A DNA stretch of 64,000 nt from Kalaharituber pfeilii (lineage: Eukaryota > Ascomycota > Pezizomycetes > Pezizales > Pezizaceae), in contig WHUZ01000012.1 of NCBI GenBank assembly GCA_015179045.1, forward strand, positions 62,001 to 126,000, read 5' to 3'. Below are positions 54,569 to 64,000 of this stretch, piece after piece (the first letter of the stretch is position 1; every line of letters begins with the position of its first letter). Both the position numbers and the translations under genes were made by a program. The notes under the pieces were generated by a model, which did no database searches, had not been told where the DNA came from, and saw only the letters and a list, made by a program, of their open reading frames with translations.

Positions 54569-57025
54569 ATGCGAAAATGCTCTCTCCTCCCCGCCCAGAG
54601 GCTTGCTTTGCCTCCCCGAGCTCCCGCACTCCCTTGCGCACGCCCACTGCGGCGGCTTTTACCTTCTATATACCCAATTAGCCTTGCGCAGGCCCAGCTT
54701 CCGCCCCGAGCACCGCCCCGTCTGTCCCTCAATTGCCCCACTCTGACCTTCCGACAGTTTTCGACCACCCCTGCCCCCGCGGCTGTTACCCATGGCCGCA
54801 CAAACCCACGCATATCTCCCGACATCGAACAACGCATGGCCGCGATACCTTTGGAGCGGTTCCGCAACTTCTGTATTGTGGCACACGTCGACCATGGCAA
54901 GAGCACGCTTTCAGATCGATTGCTGGAACATACCGGGACTATACCCCCTGGAGCGGGCGCAAAGCAGATTCTGGACAAGTTGGATGTGGAGAGGGAGAGA
55001 GGGATTACTGTCAAGGCGCAGACGTGCACAATGTTATATAATTATAAGGGTGAGGATTATTTGATTCATTTGGTCGATACACCGGGCCATGTGGATTTTA
55101 GGGCGGAGGTGTCAAGGAGTTATGCGAGTTGCGGAGGGGCGCTGTTGTTGGTGGATGTAGGTGCCTCATTCCTAGGGTCTTGATGATTTTGATACGGCAA
55201 TGCTTTCTGATTGGAATATGGAGCTGATGATGTTCATGGGGCAAATAGGCATCACAAGGGGTTCAAGGTAAGTGAGTGCATTCACAGAATACACAGAAGC
55301 AGGCAATATAGTCTCGGAACATAAACACCTAACAAACACGTTACTCTCTCCGCTCTAGCCCAAACCGTCGCAAATTTCTACCTCGCCTTTGCCCAAGGCC
55401 TCACCCTCATTCCTGTGATAAACAAGGTGGACCTACCCTCCGCCGACCCCCCTCGGGCCCTCGAGCAAATCACCACCAACTTCGAGCTCGACGCCTCCAA
55501 AGCAGTCCTCGTGTCTGCAAAAACTGGACTGAATGTCGAGTCGGTGCTGCCCGCGGTCATTGAAAATATCCCGGCTCCCGTAGGGTCTGACACAGCACCG
55601 CTTAAGCTTCTCTTAGTCGATTCCTGGTACGACAATTACCGGGGGGTGATTCTACTGGTAAGATTATTCGATGGAACGATCAAGCCGGGAGACCATGTAA
55701 TCTCCATCGCAACCCGCAAGAAATACATTGTCGGCGAAGTCGGCATCATGCATCCCATGGAGACTGCGTCATCCATGCTTCGCGCTGGGCAAGTTGGATA
55801 CATTTTCTTTAATCCCGGAATGAAGAATAGCAAGGAGGCGAAGGTCGGAGACACGTTTACAAACGTGGGAATGGAGAATGTAGTAGAGCCGTGTCCGGGG
55901 TTTGAGGAGCCGCAGCCAATGGTGTTTGTGGGGGCGTTTCCGACAGATCAAACTGAGTTTCAGAGGTTGGATGAAAGGTGTGTTGCTCGCAATTTCAACC
56001 TGACGTGTGATGGGGTATGGGTTGAGGGTAACTCGAAACAACCCCATCCCACCCATGTCACATGCCAGGAATATAAATCTAACACTCCATCACAACAGCA
56101 TAAACCAACTCGTCATTAACGACCGCTCCGTCACTCTCCAGAAAGAAGCCAGCGAAGCTCTAGGCCAAGGCTGGCGTCTCGGGTTTCTCGGTACCCTGCA
56201 CTGCTCCGTCTTCCAAGACCGCCTCCGCCAAGAGCACGGCGCCAGCATCATCATCACTGCTCCTTCCGTACCCTTCAAAATCTTGTACAAGGATGGCACG
56301 GAAAAAATTGTGCGCAACCCAGCGGAGTTCCCGGACGGTGATGTGGATTATTCCAAAATTGATAAGTATATGGAGCCGATGGTGCTCGCAACAATAACTG
56401 TCCCGGAGGAGTATTTGGGCAAGACGATTGAGTTGTGTGAGAGCAATCGGGGGACACAGGTGTCGCTTGAATTCTTTACAAAGACGCAAGTTATCCTAAA
56501 GTATCGCCTCCCTCTAGCAAACCTTGTAGATGACTTCTTTGGCCGTCTCAAGGGTGTGACGAAAGGGTACGCGAGTCTCGATTACGAGGATGCAGGGTAC
56601 GAGCCCAGCGACATCGTCAAGCTTCAGCTTTTAGTCAACAAGATACCCGTGGATGCAATCTCGCGTGTCATGCACCGGAGCCAGGTGCAATACATTGGCC
56701 GCCAGTGGGTCGAAAAGTTCAAGGAGTTTGTAGATAGGCAACTATTTGAAGTGGTCATTCAGGCTGCGGTGGGAAAAAAGATTGTGGCGAGGGAGACAGT
56801 CAAGCCGGTGAGAAAGGACGTGACGGCGAAGTTGTACGGAGGGGATCCGACGAGGAGGATGAAGTTATTGGAGAAGCAGAAGGCGGGGAGGAAGAAGTTG
56901 CAGGGTGGGTACCTGTCTCTGGTTGTCTAGATGAAAAACTGTACTGACATTTTGAGGGTATAGCTATCGGGAATGTCAATATCGACAGCAAGGCCTTCCA
57001 GGGGTTCCTGGCGAAGGATACGTAA
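54569..57025 (+). CDS. GUF1: Mitochondrial translation factor GUF1 (EF4/LepA)
   Basis: Guf1 is the mitochondrial EF4 GTPase that back-translocates or remobilises stalled ribosomes. Five exons, 54569-55156, 55249-55267 (19 nt), 55359-55977, 56099-56904 and 56964-57025, give 697 residues. A basic, Ala/Pro-rich presequence precedes [21 protein letters not shown] (P-loop). Next are [10 protein letters not shown] (switch I), [10 protein letters not shown] (switch II) and NKVDLP. Exon 2 supplies ASQGVQ after the LLLVD of exon 1, which is strictly conserved in the family. The LepA C-terminal domain ([46 protein letters not shown]) is complete. The last exon ends [10 protein letters not shown]. All intron junctions are GT-AG. 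Confidence 0.94.
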
Positions 57026-57984
<959 letters not shown>

Positions 57985-59128
57985 ATGTCCGGCTGGAATA
58001 CAATTGAGTCTGATGCAGTAATGCTATTTCTATTCCGTTTTTCATATCAACGTTCTAATACCTAGTCATTTTTAACCAGGGTGTATTTACCTACCTGGTG
58101 GAGAATCTGGGGGTCAAGAATGTCCAGTTTGAAGAGATATTAGACCTCTCACCGGATTACCTTAAAGCAATAGCGTTGGTTCTCCGGCCTTTTCAAAACA
58201 TGGCTTGCAACCAGCTAGAGCCAGAGACGAACAAGTAAAACTAATTCTACTCCAGGCCTATATACGGCGTTATCTTTTTATTCAAATACATCTCTTCCAA
58301 ACCAGATGACGAGGTTGATGGGACATATGAGCTTGAGGCCAACGAAAGCATGTTTTTCGCTAATCAAACGATACAAAATGCATGTGCAACTCAGGCTATA
58401 TTAAGCGTCCTGTTGAATAAGAGCAGGGAGACTGGTGGTGATATCGATATTGGTCCAAGTTTGACCGAATTCAGGGAGTTCACACAAGCATTTCCATCAG
58501 ATGTGGGTGTTCGGATTCAGTGTTATTTGAAAGCTTATCGAAGTTGACAAATTGTCATAAGTAGCTACGTGGAGAAGCACTGTCGAATTCAGAGCTCATT
58601 CGAGATGTCCACAATTCTTTTGCTCGCTCCAGCCCTTTCATAGACGAAAACACTCGCGCGGCTACTGAAGACGATGATGTGTATCATTTCATCGCATACA
58701 CTCCGATCAACGGTGCACTCTATGAACTGGACGGGCTTCAGGTGGCACCAATCTCACATGGACCTTGCTCTGACGAGCAATTTGCCGAGAAGGTTATTCC
58801 CGTATTACAACGTCGTATTGCGCGATATCCAATGACAGAAATCAGATTCAATTTGCTGGCAATGGTACGGGATCCTAGAGGGAGGGCTATGGAGATCGGG
58901 GATTTAGAAACCTTGCGGAAGGAAGAGGAAAAACGAGAGGCTTGGCAATGGGAGAATGCACTGAGGAAGCACAATTTTGTGGGATTCGCACATGAAATAC
59001 TCAAGGGTGTCGTAAGAATGAAGCTGAAAGAAGGCCGCTACCAGGAGTGGTTGGATGAAGCTAGGAAGGAGATGGGGAAAAGGATTGCTGAGCGTAAAGC
59101 TAAAGGAAAGGAGGGATATGAGGATTAG
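57985..59128 (+). CDS. Proteasome-associated ubiquitin hydrolase UCH37/UCHL5
   Basis: UCH37 trims ubiquitin on the 19S proteasome, bound through Rpn13 (fission yeast Uch2). Four exons, 57985-58017, 58080-58174, 58256-58502 and 58565-59128, give 312 residues, close to the usual 310-330. Motifs: WNTIESDAGVFTYLVENLGV, IYGVIFLFKYI, the catalytic Cys in FANQTIQNACATQAILS with its oxyanion Gln, the crossover region RGEALSNSELIRDVHNSFAR, the catalytic His in DDDVYHFIAY and the Asp in YELDGL. A C-terminal helix with FVGFAHEILKGVV and a KR-rich end forms the ULD-type tail that binds Rpn13. The donor of intron 2 (GTTGGT) is weak and was chosen by frame and conservation. Confidence 0.92.
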
Positions 59129-59660
59129 AATCTTCCTGGATATGAGGTCATGTCACAATAATACAAGCAATACAGCTTCTACATTACTCTTTGCTAATTC
59201 ATCCCGAAGGCACCCAGGTAATTTTTTTTTTATCTCTGAAATGTTCTTTGGTGAGAAGCAATCCAACTAGGACTCAGTAAGGGTATTCAGACTAGAAGTA
59301 TCCGACTTGGTAGTTTCATGTCCTCAAGTTCACCATAGAAAATACTTGATGTTGGGACAACTTGAACCCAAATCTGGTGAATATGGGGGTCTCGTATCCG
59401 AATCTTGCACCCCAGTAACTGGTCGAATACCTTTTTCATACTCGATGGACGAGCCTAATTCGATAGGATTTCGTTTTGCCAGTAGCTTTATCTGCGGAAT
59501 CATCTCACATGACCTGCTGAGTTAATCTACAGCACCCACACCAAAAACCAAACTGACCTGACATGAGGCTAAAAACTGACCCTCAAAAACGGTATAGTAG
59601 GCTGGTTGCACGCAAAGATGGGCACAGGCTGTGAACCGTATCCGTTACCCATATTCGGTG

Positions 59661-59720
59661 GGTTCTCAGACTAGCACCGAATACCAAATGGGTTCTCAGA
59701 CTAGCACCGAATACCAAATG
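59661..59720. repeat. 30-bp unit repeated exactly twice
   Basis: The unit starting GGTTCTCAGACTAGCACCGA occurs at 59661-59690 and 59691-59720 without mismatch. Confidence 0.95.
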
Positions 59721-59877
59721 GCATCTGGCGGACAAGTATTCGATCGGATGTCTGAACGCTCCTATTATGTACGATATCTGATACACGCAGGTTTAACAAT
59801 TCATCTTGGTGCTCAATACCCAACCCAGAGCTCAGTTAGCCTTGAACATCTGCTGCGCAAGCCGAAGTACCTCATCC

Positions 59878-59894
59878 CCGGTTACGAGACTAGG
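59878..59894 (+). repeat. Dispersed GGTTACGAGACTA motif, copy 4
   Basis: CCGGTTACGAGACTAGG between UCH37 and ECM29. Confidence 0.6.
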
Positions 59895-60202
59895 CAGGGA
59901 CTTACCTACTAGGTTGACATCGGATGCGTTCCATGTAGCAATACGTCAGGCTTGGTAGCTTATCAGGACTCTTGGCAAGGTGATAAGCGGGGGATTGCGT
60001 ATAATGTCAGCTCGTAAGGAAACTTTGCAACAGTGAGTACTTACTTGCAACTTTTCCTGTAGAGGTCGAACTCAACACCAGAGGCTAGCGCTGTTTTCCA
60101 GTTTACTTCCTACTCTCTACTTGGATCCTGAGTGAGCTTTTTTACTTTCATTACAATTCCTATCCTACTACGGTCTCCTTTCCCTCCAGCAGAGTATCCA
60201 TC

Positions 60203-63200
60203 ATGTCGAATCCTCCGGATGAAGCCAGAGAGCTCTCCCTGCTCAGCAAGGCCGAGCTTCGTATCGCTCTAACAGACACCGAGGACAAACTCCAAACGGT
60301 GCTCAAAACGTACCTCGTCCCGGTGATACTTAAGCTGGCGAGCCCGCATGCTGCAGTCCGAAATAAGGTACGTCTAGTGTATGCTGCGCAAGAGGATAGA
60401 GGAATTGTTGTGTTAAAGCCGATTCGCTTGCTGTAGGTTATAGCAATTTGCCAGCATGTGAACAAAAGGATAAAGTCCCAGTGGGTTTGATGGTCCTACT
60501 ATTTTCAAGTTAAGGTTTTGAGGGATGGACACTTATCATAGCTTGTGAGAGAACAGGTCAATACAGCTCCCGGTCGAAGCTCTGCTGAAGCAGTTCAAGG
60601 ATCCAGAGGTCGGGGGAAAATATACATTGATCAGGAATTTCGACTTGATGTATATTCAGCAAGGCATTGGAAGGATTGGACCAAAGGTATTCCCTACGAT
60701 GCTGATATATGATCTAGACTGAGCTTTATGGTTTCCATTAGGAGCGGCTAGCTTTGCTTCCCGTCATAATCTCCAATATATCCAGTACACCTGAACAGCA
60801 TCAACCTCTTATCTTCAATATTCTACTAGAACTATTGTTACACTATGTCCCTCCGCCGCGTGGAGGCTCAGAGGATACTGCTCTTTTAAGACATTTCTCT
60901 TTTGATTCATCTCCCGGGGACGCTGAGTTCCTACATGCTTGGTTTACAAAGCTTATGCTCTTGACTACTCGTACTGTTGGCCGAGACCCAAACCAGACAT
61001 GCAGGGGACTCACTCCCGCAGAATATTCGTTTCTTACATTAGGAGGCAAAAAGGAGACATGGAATCCACAAGGTGCTACTCTAGGGCAAAAGCTGACAAC
61101 GGCTAAACTTGCGGTCTTGAGGTTTCTAAACACTGGTGCTTGGGTGGATGAACAGCGGTATCTCCCTGCGTTGCTGGCTAGTTCCCACTCTAAGAGTGAA
61201 GATTCGAAGGTCGTTGAGCTGGGAGAAGAAATATTCAAGAGGTCAGCTCCGTCAGTCCTGCTGGATGCGCAGGATGACAGCGGAGTTGGAGATAAGTTAA
61301 TCAAATCCATGTACAAGTATTTTTTCCTTGGGGAACCGGAAGAAGGGGGAGTTACAACACAAACACCGCCGGTGAGGTGGACTCTTCGGGCCCGGATAAT
61401 TTCCCTTCTGGCAAAATCAAAACGTTCAGTGTCAGGGCCGCAATTTGGCGGGAAGGTTCTATCCGTGTTAGAAGTTTCGCTGGGGAGGGAGTCAAACGGC
61501 CCAACAGAAGACTGGAATGATGCTGTAGGAGATCGAAAAAGGTTAACCAAAGAGGTGTTCTTATATCTCAACTGGTTCTGCCGTGTTACGGATACCCCAA
61601 TTATTGAGCAATATGGCCCTGCTATCGTTGAGCGGCTACGGTATTTCATAGCAGAGGAAAATCAGAGACTTAGTCAAACGGCGTTTTCGGCTACAGTTTA
61701 TACAAGGCCATCCAACGGAGATGACTTTAGGGGCCCGGCATTTGAAGCTATTGGTCTGATATGTCGCCGCTTATTCAAGACACTTGTGTATGAACCAGAA
61801 TTGGGTGTACTGAGATTCATGATTTCAGCATTACGGGTAAAAGGAGCAACGGCTACTGCAGCAGTTAGGCGAAGTGTGGAGGAGGCTTTGGGGAGTTTAC
61901 TTGTGGGATTCAGTGACTCCGGGCTAGAATATGACGAAAAGGTGGAAGATGCACTGGCCGAATTTCTTGTTGAAGAAGTAGAAGACGAGGAAAGGGAGAA
62001 TGAGGGCCGAAGAGAGGGAGTATTAACCTATGTTGCTGCCAGGTTTGCAAACAGGGGACTGAGATTCAGTAATGTCAAGGGAAGGTGGATTTGTTTGTTA
62101 GCTGCGGGCACCGGAGCGCAAAACACAACTTCTAGCGGGAGAAGTGAAGTTGCTGAAGAAGGAAGGAGAGGTCTTGACCCCTATTGGTATATGATGCTAA
62201 ATCCTAAATCTCAGCTCTCAAAATCCCAAGCAGATGAGGACAAAATGGACTTAGATGGTGGTGCTGGGGGTTCGAATGTTGATAGGTACTCACTTCCGAG
62301 TTTTACTGAACTTGTGAATTATATTACCTCTTCACATTCGCGCATTGTAAGCCACCATGGAGGCCGCACAATAATACACAATATTCCATCAAACATTTAT
62401 CCTGCTACAATTGACTTTTTCCGCAGGGTCTTGATTATGGAGGCTCTCCGCAGTGGACCTTCTTCGAAAAGGTACAAAGGATTTATAACGGATGCGCAAT
62501 CGTTCTCAACTAAACTTGATAATACAATTGCCACCGATGCTGATGCACGAAGCCTTCTTGCGGGACTTCTCTCGTCGTATTACAAATTTTCCGAGTCACT
62601 GACTGCTCAGGCATTGGAAAAGTTCTTTACTCTAGCTTATGATGGGATGTTGTTGAATATTGCATCATGCGCAGAAGTCTGGGTTGAAATGTGCGAACTT
62701 GCTCCACAGGACTTGGTTGCACACTGGGCTAGAAATAACCAGAATGTTACTCTATTAATCAAGAAGATTACTGAGGGAACATATTCCGTTACTGGAAGTG
62801 GGAATGACGATCTTGAGAAACGAAACATTTTAATTAAGGCTCTTGGTTCAGTTGTTGCTCATCCAGAGTGCGACCTGCAGCTCCTGAGGGGCGTAGTGGA
62901 GCAGTGTCATCAATTACAGTCGGAGGGCAGCTATAAAACTTATATTGCAGTGCTTGCTATTGGATATCTGCTTGGTCGACTAGCACTTCGAGCTCGGCTT
63001 TCTAATGCTCTGGACGAACACACTATCAAAATGAGTATTGAGATTGTCTTGAATTCAGTGTCGACTCCGACCACACAGGAGAAGATGCTAATCGAGGCAG
63101 GCTTGCAAGCGTTGAATGATTTATGTGCTTTTGGGGTTTTACAGAAAAAGGATCTCAGTTCAGATGTGCTCAACAACCTACTGGAGAAAATAATAGTGCT

Positions 63201-64000
63201 TGCATCCAAGGTTAACTTGGAGAAGGCTATTCTTTCCTTGGGGTGTTTCTCGTTGGTATTTAGCAGTGAGAATGCCGAGGACCAAGAATTCCTGAATAGG
63301 ATTGAAGAGGCTCTTTACGCGCTACATGAAAATAAACAGGTTGAATTCCCATTTGCCGTTGGAGAGGCATTGTCTATTTTTGCTGCTGGTTGGGGCGCAC
63401 GATCGCTGGTTAGGCGGTACTTGGACATTCAAGGGGCCGCACCCCCAGCTCAGGTGATTGATATGCGGAAGGAGGGAATGTTGCTTAATAAAGTGCTGAG
63501 CAAGGTACTTGATGAGTTTTCGAGAAATACAAAACCAAGTTTGAGAAAGGGCGCCTGTATGTGGTTGCTGAGCCTGGTAGAGAGCTGTGGAGATCTTGAG
63601 GTGGTAGCTTCAAGATTGAAGGATGCGCAGGCAGCGTTTAGAGGGTTCTTGGTGGATAGGGATGGTATGAAGTCTGCAAATTTACTGGAAATTGACAAGG
63701 CATCACTAATAAATCGTTTAGAATTTGTCCAGGAGAGTGCTGCAAAGGGGTTGACATTGGTTTATGAAAAAGGGGATAAGGCAATGAAGGTAAGACAGCT
63801 AGCTCATGAAATATCCAGTGTAATGCTAAATACATTGTGCGAAAATTAGGATGAGTTAGTGCGCAGTCTAATCGCCTCCTTCACTGGTGATACGAAAGCC
63901 CAAACATTGGCAGGTCAGGTGACCGGTGACACACAGCTTTTTGAGCCGGGTTCTTTACAAACAGGAACAAGTGACCATGGATCAATTTCAACTTACAAAG
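60203..64000 (+). CDS. ECM29: Proteasome adaptor Ecm29 (N-terminal part, runs off the window)
   Basis: Ecm29 is a giant HEAT-repeat protein that clamps the 19S and 20S parts of the proteasome and acts in quality control of its assembly. Exons seen: 60203-60367, 60437-60480, 60557-60686, 60742-63789 and 63850 to the end, about 1,180 residues of an expected 1,800. It starts MSNPPDEARELSLLSKAELR, then LVPVILKLASPHAAVRNKVIAICQHVNKRIKS and LIRNFDLMYIQQGIGRIG, a conserved Ecm29 opening. Further marks are LTPAEYSFLTLGGK and DPYWYMMLNP. The last exon reads DELVRSLIASFTGD and ELF-type QLFEPGSLQTG. The last intron (63790-63849) contains an in-frame stop when retained. Confidence 0.93.

Larger units (their letters stand above)
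59129..60202. other. Intergenic between UCH37 and ECM29
   Basis: It contains a 30-bp tandem duplication and one GGTTACGAGACTA motif. The last 200 bases should be the ECM29 promoter. Confidence 0.5.

Noticed and set aside
54562..55029. 155-codon minus-strand frame
   Set aside because: Antisense of GUF1 exon 1, which has clear GTPase motifs.
59661..59720. Start of a CRISPR-like or satellite array
   Set aside because: Only two units, directly adjacent and without spacers; the genome is eukaryotic.
60843..61649. 268-codon minus-strand frame
   Set aside because: Antisense of the large ECM29 exon.

Overview
The window looks like nuclear DNA of a filamentous ascomycete (Pezizomycotina). Genes carry many short GT-AG introns of about 50-90 nt, often with CTAAY-like branch sites, and intergenic DNA is rich in degraded transposons and long A/T tracts. 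Fungal-specific genes such as the DASH subunit Duo1 are present. The high intron density (seven introns in a 151-residue nucleoside diphosphate kinase) hints at an intron-rich class such as Pezizomycetes, but this is inference.

Layout. 1-10 kb is accessory: a small coiled-coil gene, a full-length but broken Tc1/mariner-type transposon with exact terminal repeats, a decayed alanine:glyoxylate aminotransferase, a Ty1/copia integrase relic, and a tandem cluster of four small SANT/Myb-like genes (one frameshifted). 10.8-22.3 kb holds VPS41 (HOPS), a Helitron helicase relic, exopolyphosphatase PPX1, the tRNA-guanine transglycosylase subunit QTRT2 and NDP kinase. 22.3-26.6 kb is repeat-rich, with a second transposase relic and a MITE-like element. 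26.6-41.4 kb holds a secreted GH1 enzyme, FEN1, glutaryl-CoA dehydrogenase (divergent from FEN1), MBF1, a secreted histidine phosphatase, a large inverted repeat and a peroxisomal enoyl-CoA isomerase. 41.7-47.3 kb holds a CCDC90/DUF1640 mitochondrial protein with a polyglutamine tract, DUO1, a disordered nuclear-type protein and a DAP1-like heme protein. A gene-poor stretch of nearly 5 kb follows. 52.2-64 kb holds an IFRD-family gene, GUF1, the proteasomal deubiquitinase UCH37 and the start of the proteasome adaptor ECM29.

Most genes are unrelated housekeeping functions. The clearest functional neighbourhood is UCH37 next to ECM29, both ligands of the proteasome. FEN1/GCDH and DUF1640/DUO1 are head-to-head pairs, the latter with two CACGTG sites between them.

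Exon structures were built by hand from splice signals, reading frame and remembered family conservation; no alignment was run. The most unusual observations are a predicted 5-nt microexon that supplies the catalytic Asp34 of FEN1, the SANT-like gene cluster, and a 13-base motif recurring four times in intergenic or 5' leader DNA.
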